Below, one piece after another: positions 1 through 7,460 of a stretch of 33,678 bases of DNA (within the stretch, counting starts at the first letter, position 1; every line of letters starts with the position of its first letter). The stretch comes from Alphaproteobacteria bacterium (lineage in GTDB: Bacteria; Pseudomonadota; Alphaproteobacteria; TMED109), in contig JAURCJ010000011.1 of NCBI GenBank assembly GCA_030828505.1, forward strand, positions 1 to 33,678, given 5' to 3'. The notes under the pieces are model-generated. The model was not told where the DNA came from. It worked only from the letters and a program-made list of their open reading frames with translations, and did no database searches. Both the position numbers and the translations under genes were made by a program.

Positions 1-82
1 ACGTTGTTTTTCCATGATCAACATGACCTACTGTACCAATGTTTACATGAGGTTTATTACGTTCAAATTTTTCTTTAGCCAT
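1..82 (-). CDS. tuf: Translation elongation factor Tu, N-terminal fragment (cut by window edge)
   Basis: Only the first 27 codons are inside the window; the gene runs off the left edge on the minus strand. The peptide starts [14 protein letters not shown] and reaches the G1 nucleotide-binding motif GHVDHGKTT, which is diagnostic for EF-Tu, the GTPase that delivers aminoacyl-tRNA to the ribosome. The ATG is preceded by a GGAG Shine-Dalgarno sequence. tRNA-Gly and tRNA-Tyr lie directly upstream on the same strand, the usual bacterial tRNA-tuf arrangement, so the three are probably co-transcribed. Confidence 0.95.
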   Translation of the reverse strand, partial: MAKEKFERNKPHVNIGTVGHVDHGKTT

Positions 83-105
83 TCTCTTATCTCCGTCTTT
101 CTACT

Positions 106-179
106 TGGAGCGGGTGAAGGGAATCGAACCCTCATAGCCAGCTTGGAAGGCTGGTGCTTTACCACTAAGCTACACCCGC
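106..179 (-). tRNA. tRNA-Gly (anticodon TCC)
   Basis: On the minus strand this folds as a complete cloverleaf. The acceptor arms are GCGGGTG and CACCCGC, the anticodon loop CTTCCAA sits in a CCAGC/GCTGG stem, and the T-arm contains GGTTCGATTCC. The CCA end is encoded. The anticodon TCC reads GGA-type glycine codons. It lies 23 bases upstream of tuf and downstream of tRNA-Tyr. Confidence 0.96.
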
Positions 180-374
180 AAAGTTATAGTAAATACTATG
201 AGTTCCTATTATTCACTTACTCCTAATACCTTAAAAATATAATTTATAAACACTTTTTGCACCAGACCTAAGGAAGATGCAACAATTAAATACATTTCTT
301 ATCATTATCAAGAAACCACTATCTATTCAATTACTTATAGATAGTCAATCTAAAATAACGAAATTACTAATAAA

Positions 375-460
375 TGGTGGAGGGAGAAGGATTCGAACCT
401 TCGTACTCATAAGAGGGCAGATTTACAGTCTGCTGCCTTTAACCACTCGGCCATCCCTCC
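375..460 (-). tRNA. tRNA-Tyr (anticodon GTA)
   Basis: This is an 86-nt class II tRNA on the minus strand with acceptor arms GGAGGGA/TCCCTCC, an encoded CCA end, a long variable arm and the anticodon loop CTGTAAA, giving GTA. It is first in a tRNA-Tyr, tRNA-Gly, tuf series. The roughly 150 bases upstream (461-613) hold only AT-rich sequence, presumably with the promoter of this unit; I could not place -35 and -10 elements with confidence. Confidence 0.96.
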
Positions 461-613
461 TCTAAAACTTAATATATATAGCTATACAAAGTTTAGAACT
501 TAATAAAGGTTTTTGTTTAATTCAAAAATTACAATCAATCAAATTATTTCTTAAATAAAAAAGATATTATATTGTTAAATAATTTTCCTAAAATGCTAAT
601 TTAAGTATTCTAA

Positions 614-1282
614 TTATTTATTTATTAAATTTTTAAAGAATGCTTTTCTCTTGATAATCCATTCATCAATAGCTTTATATATATTAAATTCTAATTCATA
701 ATAAACTGACCTTTTATCAGATGAAGTAATTCTTTTTAAGATATAGCCAGCATTTATACCCTCATTAATAAGATTAATTATAGTACTTCTACTACCATAT
801 AGTCTTGGAACTAGATTTATAATTTCCTCTTGTGAATGCCATTCTTCCGAATAATATTGTTTATATAAAGTGAGATATAAAATATAAGAAACAGGAGTTT
901 TTGTTACATAAAAAATAAATTTATTATTATCTCCTAAATATAAATCGTTTAAACTAGAATTTACAATATCTAAATTATTAAGACGGTTACTATTAAATTT
1001 TTTTCCATATATAACTTTTGCACCTTTAGATAAAGTTTTTTCATTATGAAAATCATCACCTTCAACTGATATAAAATCACCTTTTTTTAAATGATATTTA
1101 TTTTTATTAGCATCTTCTATTTTCACTTCACCATCTATAATATACATACATGCTGTAAAAGGATGAAAATGAAAATCTAAATTCAAATTTGGCTCTAAAT
1201 CCCTTATTTCAACGGTATCAAAACCAAGGTCTTTTATCTTATTGAACTGCTCAGGATATTGAATTTCTATGTTACTAGCCAT
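614..1282 (-). CDS. Cupin domain fused to a MarR-like winged-helix domain
   Basis: A 222-residue protein of unknown function. Residues about 25-95 form a small cupin barrel with the first-motif histidines H38 and H40 (FHFH) and the second-motif H79 in a KGDF...DFH context, so a bound metal or small ligand is plausible. Residues about 130-200 look like a winged helix: SRSTIINLINEGINAGYI followed by a SSDKR wing resembles the DNA-recognition region of MarR-type proteins. The combination suggests a ligand-sensing transcription factor, but this is inference. The start has AAAGG 8 bases upstream. A 30-bp perfect palindrome lies 66-95 bp upstream and could be its operator. A paralogous cupin without the DNA-binding part is encoded at 5941-6234. 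Confidence 0.7.
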   Translation of the reverse strand: MASNIEIQYPEQFNKIKDLGFDTVEIRDLEPNLNLDFHFHPFTACMYIIDGEVKIEDANKNKYHLKKGDFISVEGDDFHNEKTLSKGAKVIYGKKFNSNRLNNLDIVNSSLNDLYLGDNNKFIFYVTKTPVSYILYLTLYKQYYSEEWHSQEEIINLVPRLYGSRSTIINLINEGINAGYILKRITSSDKRSVYYELEFNIYKAIDEWIIKRKAFFKNLINK

Positions 1283-1347
1283 TATTAACCTTTATACTTT
1301 AATCTATTTAAATTAAACCCAAATGTAGCCACTATCTATTTTAATAG

Positions 1348-1377
1348 TATATAAAATTTACATGTAAATTTTATATA
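1348..1377. repeat. 30-bp perfect palindrome, candidate operator or hairpin
   Basis: Two 15-base arms with no loop: the left arm TATATAAAATTTACA is followed directly by its reverse complement. It lies between the stop codon of the CoA-transferase gene (1381) and the start of the cupin/winged-helix gene (1282), both read leftward. A two-fold symmetric site ahead of a gene for a dimer-forming winged-helix protein fits an autoregulatory operator. An AT-rich terminator for the upstream operon is the alternative. Confidence 0.5.
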
Positions 1378-1380
1378 TAT

Positions 1381-2562
1381 TTATTCATCCAATATCTTAT
1401 TAATTTCTTCACTATTAAAGCCAGCTTCTCTTAAAATTTCCTGAGAATTTTCACCCAATTTAGGCTGATGTCTTCTTAAAGGTAAGGACTCTCTATTATA
1501 TCTAAATGCAGAATCAGGGATTTCTATATTACCCTCTGTTGGGTGACTAAATTCTCTAAAAAAACCTATAGATTTTAGGTGAGGATCTTCTCTTAAGCTC
1601 TCGAGCTTATTGACCACACCGAATGGAATTTCTGCTTTTTTTAAAAGTTCAACCCATTCTTCATTAGTTTTTTTTATTACACTTTCCCTAACTAAAGTAT
1701 AAAGAGTATTAATATCTTTTGATCTCGCTTTGATAGTCGAAAAGCGTTCATCTTTTTTTAAATCTTTTCTACCTATAATATCAAAGAAGCTTATCCATTG
1801 TTGATTTGTATAAGGTAAAATAGAAATATACCCATCTTTGGATTTATAAGGCTTTCTGTTTTCTGAGAGTGCTCTAGGGTATCCTATTTGATCCATAGGT
1901 GGAATAAAAGTTTCACCATAATGGTGCTCAATAAGAGTATATCCCACCATGCCCTCAAACATAGATACCTCTAAGTAACTACCCTCTCCTGTTTTCAATT
2001 TTTTTACATATGCAGCTAATAGACCAGTACTGGCCAAAAGACCTATACTTTTATCTGCCATTACAGTAGGTACAATATGCGGTTCTCCATCTCTAGCATT
2101 AAAAGTACCAGCAATTCCAGATTGTCCTTGAATGACATCATCAAACGCTGGCTGACCACCATAAGGGCCATCTTCCCTATATCCATGTAATCCGACGTAA
2201 ATCATTTCAGGTTTTTTTGCAAGAACAGTATCTGGATCAAAGCCTAAAGCAGCAATTTTTTGTGGACGAATATTATGAACGATTACATCAGCGCCATCGA
2301 TTAACCTCCATAGTGCCTTTTTAGCTTCAGGCTTTTTTAAGTTTAAAACTATACTTCTTTTGTTTCTATTTACACCAAGAAACATTGAGGACATTTTATC
2401 AGATCTATTTGGACCTATATCTCTTGTCATATCTCCATTTGGCTCTTCAATTTTTATTACATCAGCTCCAAAATCTCCTAATACTTGAGTAGTAAAAGGA
2501 CCCATAATTACAGTAGTTAAATCTAGAATTCTTAATCCCTCTAGGGGTAAAAATTGCTTCAT
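1381..2562 (-). CDS. CaiB/BaiF-family (class III) CoA-transferase
   Basis: A 393-residue member of the formyl-CoA transferase/CaiB family, which moves CoA between carboxylic acids. Family signatures are the N-terminal LDLTTVIMGPF stretch, the GADVIKIEEPNGD CoA-binding region, the NRNKRSIVLNLK segment and an FDDVIQGQSG motif, where D141 corresponds to the aspartate that forms the acyl-anhydride intermediate. Length is normal for the family. It starts 19 bases after the stop of an acyl-CoA dehydrogenase gene and has AAGGA upstream, so the two form an operon. Together they could activate a carboxylic acid by CoA transfer and desaturate it. The substrate cannot be read from the sequence. Confidence 0.88.
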   Translation of the reverse strand: MKQFLPLEGLRILDLTTVIMGPFTTQVLGDFGADVIKIEEPNGDMTRDIGPNRSDKMSSMFLGVNRNKRSIVLNLKKPEAKKALWRLIDGADVIVHNIRPQKIAALGFDPDTVLAKKPEMIYVGLHGYREDGPYGGQPAFDDVIQGQSGIAGTFNARDGEPHIVPTVMADKSIGLLASTGLLAAYVKKLKTGEGSYLEVSMFEGMVGYTLIEHHYGETFIPPMDQIGYPRALSENRKPYKSKDGYISILPYTNQQWISFFDIIGRKDLKKDERFSTIKARSKDINTLYTLVRESVIKKTNEEWVELLKKAEIPFGVVNKLESLREDPHLKSIGFFREFSHPTEGNIEIPDSAFRYNRESLPLRRHQPKLGENSQEILREAGFNSEEINKILDE

Positions 2563-2581
2563 TATATGAATTCCTTATTTC

Positions 2582-3742
2582 TTAATTTCTCTGGCTAAAT
2601 CGTCTACCAATTAATGAGGAAGATATATTAATTTTTTGAATGTCAATTGATCCACCTGCAATCCCCCACCCCCAAGCATCTCTCATTTTTTGTTCAATAG
2701 GGAATTCTTTAGAATAGCCGTAGCCACCCATTAATTGAACACATTTTCCAGTAACTTCTCTTGCAATTTCATTAGCAAAACATTTAGCAATAGAACTTTC
2801 CGATATAGAGGGTAATGATTTATCAGCATTTACAACAGCTCTATACAACAAAAGTCTAGAAGCGTCTAACTTCATCTTAATTTCTGCTAACTGAATCTGT
2901 ACTGCCTGAAAATCTATAATTGGCTTTCCAAACTGTTTTCTTTCTTGAATATAAGTTAATACATAATCATATGCAGACTGAGCACATGCTAAGCTCATAG
3001 TAGTATTTCCACATCTTTCTAGATCAAAAGCTTCCATCAATTTCTTAAAGCCACCAGCAGGCACAATTATGTTTTTAATAGGAAGTTCTACATTATCAAA
3101 AAACATATCAGCGCTTGGAACGCCTCTAAAACCCATATGACTTTCTGGCTTTCCAAAAGTAAAACCTTCTGAATTTTTTTCTAATAATACAGCCCCTATA
3201 CCTTTTGCCCCTTTTTCTTCCGACATTCTACAATAGACTACATATGCGTCTGCATGCCCAGCTCCAGAGCACCATCTTTTTTGACCATTAAGAATTATTT
3301 TATCTTTAGACTTTTTTGCAGTAGTAGTTAGATCTGTAAGTGCTGAACCTGCATTGGGCTCAGACATTGATACTGCTATAACCATATCTCCTGAGCAAAC
3401 TTTAGGTAAAATTAACTTTTTAAGTTCCTCCGAAGCAAAACTAGAAATAGCTAATGCTGGGCCAAAACTAGATTCAAATATCGGAAAAGCAACAGCTATA
3501 GATACTTTTGCTATTTCCTCTAGTACTAATACTGCTTCAAAATGACTTAAACCTGCTCCTCCATATTCCTCCGGTAAATTAACACCCAAGAAACCTAAAT
3601 CTGCATAACGTTTTAAAATTTCTCTACCTAGCGGCTCGTCATTTCTTTCAATTTCTAATGCTATATCTTTTAATTCATTGTCAGCAAATTTTTTTGCTGT
3701 TTCTTTTAAAGCACGTTGCTGTTCGTTTAAATTAAAGTCCAT
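2582..3742 (-). CDS. Acyl-CoA dehydrogenase
   Basis: A 386-residue flavoenzyme of the acyl-CoA dehydrogenase family, which introduces an alpha-beta double bond and passes electrons to electron-transfer flavoprotein. Visible landmarks are LPEEYGGAGLSHFE, the VSMSEPNAGSALT FAD-contact segment, RKQFGKPIIDFQ and QLMGGYGYSKEFPIE. The catalytic glutamate usually found in a YEGT motif near the C-terminus is absent; that position reads IAGGS (361-365). Instead E242 in FDLER sits where isovaleryl-CoA and long-chain acyl-CoA dehydrogenases carry their base. The enzyme is therefore probably active but of that subtype. It is first in a two-gene operon with the CoA-transferase. Confidence 0.9.
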   Translation of the reverse strand: MDFNLNEQQRALKETAKKFADNELKDIALEIERNDEPLGREILKRYADLGFLGVNLPEEYGGAGLSHFEAVLVLEEIAKVSIAVAFPIFESSFGPALAISSFASEELKKLILPKVCSGDMVIAVSMSEPNAGSALTDLTTTAKKSKDKIILNGQKRWCSGAGHADAYVVYCRMSEEKGAKGIGAVLLEKNSEGFTFGKPESHMGFRGVPSADMFFDNVELPIKNIIVPAGGFKKLMEAFDLERCGNTTMSLACAQSAYDYVLTYIQERKQFGKPIIDFQAVQIQLAEIKMKLDASRLLLYRAVVNADKSLPSISESSIAKCFANEIAREVTGKCVQLMGGYGYSKEFPIEQKMRDAWGWGIAGGSIDIQKINISSSLIGRRFSQRN

Positions 3743-3847
3743 ATTATTTTCTTTCCAGAAATTAAATTAAATAATAGCATAACAAATACTTTTTGTAATT
3801 CAATTATATAACGAGTTATTTTATTAAAAATTAAAATGGGAATAATA

Positions 3848-4192
3848 ATGAATACGGCAACACGAAAAGCTAAAGGCAAAAGACTGCAGAAGTTAGTATG
3901 CAAATTAATATTAAAGTATCATGCTATTTTAGAAGATAAGGATGTACAATCTATTAGAATGGGAAGAAAAGGAGAGGATATTCAACTTTCTGAAAAAGCT
4001 AAAAAGATAATTCCTTATTCTATTGAGTGCAAGAATCAGGAAAAAATGAAGTATTTATGGGATGCTTATGAGCAAGCAGTGGCTAACTCTGAACAATTAG
4101 AACCTATGGTAGTTTTAAAAATAAACCAAAAGAAGCCTTTAGTTTTAATTGATGCTGAACATTTTTTTGAATTACAAGCAAATAGAAAATAA
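3848..4192 (+). CDS. Small PD-(D/E)XK-like nuclease, possibly Holliday-junction-resolvase-like
   Basis: A 114-residue protein with a basic N-terminus and the motif GED (D44) followed by SIECK (E60, K62), the spacing expected of a PD-(D/E)XK nuclease core. The rest (WDAYEQAVAN, then a hydrophobic strand PMVVLKI) fits the fold. Similar small proteins occur in marine phages, so a phage origin is possible, but no other phage gene is nearby. I prefer this start to the upstream in-frame ATG at 3836: the bases GGGA at 3838-3841 make a Shine-Dalgarno six bases before 3848, whereas the first ATG has none. Its true substrate is unknown. Confidence 0.6.
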   Translation: MNTATRKAKGKRLQKLVCKLILKYHAILEDKDVQSIRMGRKGEDIQLSEKAKKIIPYSIECKNQEKMKYLWDAYEQAVANSEQLEPMVVLKINQKKPLVLIDAEHFFELQANRK

Positions 4193-4195
4193 AAA

Positions 4196-4220
4196 TCAGG
4201 ATAGTATTAAACTATCCTGA
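4196..4220. terminator. Bidirectional intrinsic terminator
   Basis: A perfect 10-bp stem (TCAGGATAGT and its complement ACTATCCTGA) with the five-base loop ATTAA. It has an A-run on the left (4191-4195) and a T-rich tract on the right (ATAATTTTATTTT). It lies exactly between the convergent nuclease and fasciclin genes, so it can stop transcription from both sides. Confidence 0.85.
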
Positions 4221-4226
4221 ATAATT

Positions 4227-4829
4227 TTATTTTACATCCGATAAAAACATATCCACTTCTAAGTCAGTCCTCATACAACAAGATGTAATTGAATATTTAT
4301 TTCTAGTTTCTAAGTCTAATCTTTTATCTTCAACACTTGGTTGAACAAACATTACGCATTCAATAGAATGAATAATTCCATTTTGCACATTAATATCTTT
4401 CTCAGTAATTACCATATCTTTTACGTATAAATCATCGCCTTGATATATTTTTAAAATTTTTCCATCTAGATTTACTGTTAAAGTACCAGATGATTTTACA
4501 TTTTCTTCAGAATGGGTTCCTGCAAAAACATGGTTTAAAAGAAGCTTTCTAAGAGCCTTAATATTATTTTTTTCAAATAACTCATCACTCATAGCTTTTG
4601 GTAATTTATTAAATGCATCATCATTTGGAGCATATAAAGTTCTTGGAACTTTACTTTCTTCATTAAAAAGTTTTTCTAATCCAGATGACTTAATAGCAGC
4701 AATTAAAATACTGTGTTTTCCAGTTTTTTGTAATGCTTCCATCATGTAAGAATTTTCTTCGTGATGACCAGCAAAAGATAAAGAGACATTTGCAAATAGT
4801 ATCACAATTATTAATTTAAGTAGTTTCAT
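4227..4829 (-). CDS. Secreted fasciclin (FAS1) domain protein
   Basis: A 200-residue exported protein. Residues 1-20 are a signal peptide ending in LSFA. One FAS1 domain follows: the H1 motif TLYAPNDDAFNKLP (65-78), the conserved LLLNHVFAGTH segment (97-106) and the H2 motif NGIIHSIECVMF (150-161). FAS1 domains usually mediate adhesion or cell-surface contacts; the target is unknown. The C-terminal tail carries an unusual adjacent cysteine pair (C184, C185). The ATG has GGGGA 7 bases upstream. It is transcribed alone, convergent with the nuclease gene and divergent from rlmB. Confidence 0.88.
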   Translation of the reverse strand: MKLLKLIIVILFANVSLSFAGHHEENSYMMEALQKTGKHSILIAAIKSSGLEKLFNEESKVPRTLYAPNDDAFNKLPKAMSDELFEKNNIKALRKLLLNHVFAGTHSEENVKSSGTLTVNLDGKILKIYQGDDLYVKDMVITEKDINVQNGIIHSIECVMFVQPSVEDKRLDLETRNKYSITSCCMRTDLEVDMFLSDVK

Positions 4830-4975
4830 TTGTTTCCCCTATGTAAATAAATATAAGTCTAATATTTAAATATAAATTTTAATAGTAATTTTTTAATAAA
4901 CACAAAATAATGTTCTAATATACTTTAAAATAATTTTTATGGATCACATTTAAAAACATGACATAGTAAAAATAT

Positions 4976-5731
4976 ATGATAAAAAATAATATGATTATTG
5001 ATAAATCAAATAATAACAACTACTGGATAATTGGAAAACACTCAGTAGAAGCAGCATTAAATAATCCCAATAGGGTAGTATACCGGCTATGTTTAACTAA
5101 AGAGAACTTTGAAAAATTAAACTTTACTATTACTAAAGTAAAACCTGAGATTATGTCTAGACTTGAAATTTCTAAATTAGCAAACATTAATATACATCAA
5201 GGAATTGCTTTATTTACAAAACCATTGGAGAAACAAAACCTTAATAAATACTTGAAAAATAATATGGATTTAACTCAAACATTTATTATTTTAGACCAAA
5301 TTACTGACTCCCAAAATATAGGTGCTATTATTAGATCAGCTGCAGCGTTTTCCGTATCAGGAATAATCATGCTTGATAAAAATTCTCCTAATGAAAACTC
5401 TACTTTAAGTAAGGCTGCTGTGGGCACATTAGAAAAAGTACCATTATTTAAGGTAAGTAACATAGTGCAAGCTATAAACTTATTAAAAAAATATAATTTC
5501 TGGACTGTAGGATTAGAAGCAAAAGCAATAAAAACATTAAAAGAAATTTCTGAAACCTCAAAAATATTTTCAGGCAACCTAGCCTTAGTTATGGGTAGCG
5601 AAAGTAAGGGAATTAGAAAACTTATAAAAAATAATTGTGATATAACAGCTAAAATAGAAATAAAGAATTCCGTTGAGAGTTTAAATGTTTCAGTTGCATT
5701 AGCAATTAGCCTATATGAAATTAATAGATAG
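4976..5731 (+). CDS. rlmB: 23S rRNA (guanosine-2'-O-)-methyltransferase RlmB, TrmH/SpoU family
   Basis: A 251-residue SPOUT methyltransferase. The N-terminal WIIGKHSVEAALNNPNR is the short substrate-binding domain of RlmB proteins. The knot domain has all three motifs: DSQNIGAIIRSA (motif 1, with the catalytic asparagine and arginine), LVMGSESKGIR (motif 2, SAM-binding) and SVESLNVSVALAISLYE (motif 3). The family methylates a conserved guanosine in the peptidyl-transferase loop of 23S rRNA. No clear Shine-Dalgarno precedes the start. A terminator-like hairpin follows, then tRNA-Thr. Confidence 0.9.
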   Translation: MIKNNMIIDKSNNNNYWIIGKHSVEAALNNPNRVVYRLCLTKENFEKLNFTITKVKPEIMSRLEISKLANINIHQGIALFTKPLEKQNLNKYLKNNMDLTQTFIILDQITDSQNIGAIIRSAAAFSVSGIIMLDKNSPNENSTLSKAAVGTLEKVPLFKVSNIVQAINLLKKYNFWTVGLEAKAIKTLKEISETSKIFSGNLALVMGSESKGIRKLIKNNCDITAKIEIKNSVESLNVSVALAISLYEINR

Positions 5732-5733
5732 TA

Positions 5734-5760
5734 AAAAATACATATGTATCTTGTATTTTT
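5734..5760 (+). terminator. Terminator-like hairpin after rlmB
   Basis: AAAAATACA pairs perfectly with TGTATTTTT (9 bp) around a nine-base loop, three bases after the rlmB stop codon, and is followed by a T-rich run. The stem is AT-rich, and an overlapping palindrome (ATACATATGTAT) allows an alternative fold, so strength is uncertain. Confidence 0.5.
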
Positions 5761-5820
5761 ATATTTTTTCTGTAAAAGGATAATATTATTTTTGGTGTAA
5801 TAGTATTAAGTTTTTATAAT

Positions 5821-5896
<76 letters not shown>

Positions 5897-5940
5897 TTAT
5901 ATAGAAGCTAGTATTAAAATTATTGTTATTAGAGGTCAGT

Positions 5941-6234
5941 ATGGATAAAAATATTTCAAAAAAATATGCTAAAGAAGTTAAACAGATTAGCAATATGGGC
6001 TACTCTAACATTTCTTTAAAGGAAATAGAGCCTAATTTAAATACTGACTTTCATACTCATGATTTTGACGCATATGCCTGTGTAGTAAAAGGAAAATTTA
6101 TTTTACATGATAATAATAAAGAGCATATATTAAATCCAGGAGACTTTTTGGCCGTAAATGCTAATCAATTGCACTCTGAAAAAACTTCTTCTTTAGGTGC
6201 AACTATTTTGTTAGGAAAGAGATATAAAAATTAA
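5941..6234 (+). CDS. Small single-domain cupin protein
   Basis: A 97-residue cupin with first-motif histidines H38 and H40 (DFHTH), a PGDF turn and second-motif H78 (NQLHSEKT). It closely resembles the N-terminal domain of the cupin/winged-helix protein at 614-1282: both share PNLN.DFH, GDF and HxEKT.S.GA motifs, but this one has no DNA-binding part. The ATG at 5941 has AGAGG five bases upstream; an in-frame TTG at 5923 has no such support. It sits between tRNA-Thr and tRNA-Leu, and its stop codon touches the first base of tRNA-Leu, implying a shared transcript. Function unknown. Confidence 0.75.
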   Translation: MDKNISKKYAKEVKQISNMGYSNISLKEIEPNLNTDFHTHDFDAYACVVKGKFILHDNNKEHILNPGDFLAVNANQLHSEKTSSLGATILLGKRYKN

Positions 6235-6321
6235 GCCCTCATGATGGAATTGGTAGACATAACGGACTTAAAATCCGTGGCCTCTTTTGGCGTGCAGGTT
6301 CAAGTCCTGCTGAGGGCACCA
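6235..6321 (+). tRNA. tRNA-Leu (anticodon TAA)
   Basis: An 87-nt class II tRNA: acceptor arms GCCCTCA/TGAGGGC, anticodon stem-loop ACGGA-CTTAAAA-TCCGT giving TAA, a long variable arm, T-arm CAGGTTCAAGTCCTG and an encoded CCA. It reads UUA, the main leucine codon of such an AT-rich genome. It starts immediately after the stop codon of the small cupin gene. Confidence 0.96.
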
Positions 6322-6341
6322 TCAATAAAATAATAATTGTC

Positions 6342-6731
6342 TTATTTTTTACCTGCTAATTCATCTAAAATAGGACAATCAGGTTTACTATCTCCCGGAC
6401 ATTTTTTGATTAACCAATCTAATGATCTTTTTAAATCCTTTAATTCTTGAATTTGATCGATTAATTTATTTTTTTTTATCTCTGCAATTTTAATAACTTC
6501 TGAACTTTGCCGATTCTTATCATTAAATAACTTTATTAAAGAAGAACACTCCTCAATTGAAAAACCAAGTTTCCTTGCTCTAAATATAAAACGTATTTTA
6601 AATAAAGCTTCTTTATCATAAGATCTATAATTATTCTTAAGCCTGTCAGACTTAATTAAATTAAGCTCTTCATAATACCTTATAGCTCTTACTGTAAGTC
6701 CAGTTTCTTTAGCTATTTCACTAATTTTCAT
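6342..6731 (-). CDS. cueR: CueR-like Cu(I)-responsive MerR-family regulator
   Basis: A 129-residue MerR-family activator. Residues 1-38 hold the winged helix-turn-helix (ISEIAKETGLTVRAIRYYEE). A long dimerisation helix and the C-terminal metal-binding loop CPGDSKPDCP follow, with C111 and C119 at the eight-residue spacing of E. coli CueR (C112/C120). A serine around position 77 is typical of sensors for monovalent metals (Cu+, Ag+, Au+) rather than divalent ones. It is divergent from an operon for an outer-membrane-like protein, a MerP-like protein and a MerT-like protein, with a dyad in the 70-bp gap. It very likely controls that operon, which is an unusual partner set for CueR; copA- or cueO-type genes are not in the window. 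Confidence 0.85.
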   Translation of the reverse strand: MKISEIAKETGLTVRAIRYYEELNLIKSDRLKNNYRSYDKEALFKIRFIFRARKLGFSIEECSSLIKLFNDKNRQSSEVIKIAEIKKNKLIDQIQELKDLKRSLDWLIKKCPGDSKPDCPILDELAGKK

Positions 6732-6747
6732 AATAATTCCTTAAAGC

Positions 6748-6782
6748 TTGACATTTACGTAAGGGTATACCTTACATATATG
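6748..6782 (+). promoter_or_regulatory. Candidate CueR-type operator/promoter
   Basis: A consensus -35 TTGACA (6748-6753) is followed by an interrupted dyad GTAAGG-GTATA-CCTTAC (6759-6775) and -10-like sequences TACATA/TATATG (6773-6782). MerR-family activators bind a dyad between -35 and -10 elements separated by an over-long spacer; a spacer of 19 bp would use TACATA. The -10 assignment is weak. The site faces the operon starting at 6802 and lies just upstream of the divergent regulator gene. Confidence 0.6.
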
Positions 6783-6801
6783 ATAAAGGAAGTAAATAAA
6801 T

Positions 6802-7440
6802 ATGTTTATAAAAATTTTATTATTATCTATTTTATCTTTTAGTAGTGTCTGTTTTGCAAGACCAGTATCTTATCCTGATGGCTGGACTTTTATGACTAAA
6901 AATAATTCTGAAATACATTCAGCTCATCTTCATTACTCTCCTACTTTCAATAAGTCTCTTGGTTATAGAATAGAATATTCTAAATCTAGAGAATACACGG
7001 TGCATACTTTACACTATAATTACTTAATGAAGCGATGGAATACAAGATCTTCTCAAGCAAATTTTTATACAAAAAAAGGAATAGGAATATTGCATACAGA
7101 TTTTGAGAGTTACGAATCTAAACTTAAATATGCTGGATATTTTGGTGTTAGTGCCGACTGGGAAACAAGAAGATACTTTGCTTCTTATGAAAATAGGGCT
7201 TTTATTGCGGAAAAAATAGATTCACACTTTTCACAAAAAGCAAAAATAGGAATTGCACCTTATATAGGTGATTATGGAGATCTTCATACTTGGTTAATGT
7301 TTGAAGTATCACATAACCCAAAAGATACAGATACTATTACTTATAGCCCAATAGTTAGATTTTTTTATGAAACTAATTTATTGGAATTTGGAATAAATAA
7401 TAATAATAAATTTTCATTCAATTACATAAAGAGGTTTTAA
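6802..7440 (+). CDS. Exported protein, probable small outer-membrane beta-barrel
   Basis: A 212-residue protein not assigned to a named family. Residues 1-19 are a signal peptide ending in VCFA. The mature part is rich in alternating polar/hydrophobic stretches and aromatic residues (for example IHSAHLHYSP, YTVHTLHYNYL, KFSFNYIKRF) and ends in phenylalanine, a hallmark of outer-membrane barrels. At about 190 residues it could form 8-10 strands. It is first in the CueR-linked operon, 20 bases before the MerP-like gene, so a role in metal passage across or protection of the outer membrane is inferred. AAGGA lies 10 bases before the ATG. Confidence 0.6.
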   Translation: MFIKILLLSILSFSSVCFARPVSYPDGWTFMTKNNSEIHSAHLHYSPTFNKSLGYRIEYSKSREYTVHTLHYNYLMKRWNTRSSQANFYTKKGIGILHTDFESYESKLKYAGYFGVSADWETRRYFASYENRAFIAEKIDSHFSQKAKIGIAPYIGDYGDLHTWLMFEVSHNPKDTDTITYSPIVRFFYETNLLEFGINNNNKFSFNYIKRF

Positions 7441-7460
7441 ATTAACAAAAGGAGAACAAT

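Noticed and set aside
14-465. Plus-strand open frames of 70 and 62 codons
   Set aside because: They run through the antisense strand of tuf, tRNA-Gly and tRNA-Tyr and have no ribosome site.
3836-3847. Upstream ATG for the nuclease gene
   Set aside because: Its bases form the Shine-Dalgarno for the ATG at 3848, and it has none of its own.
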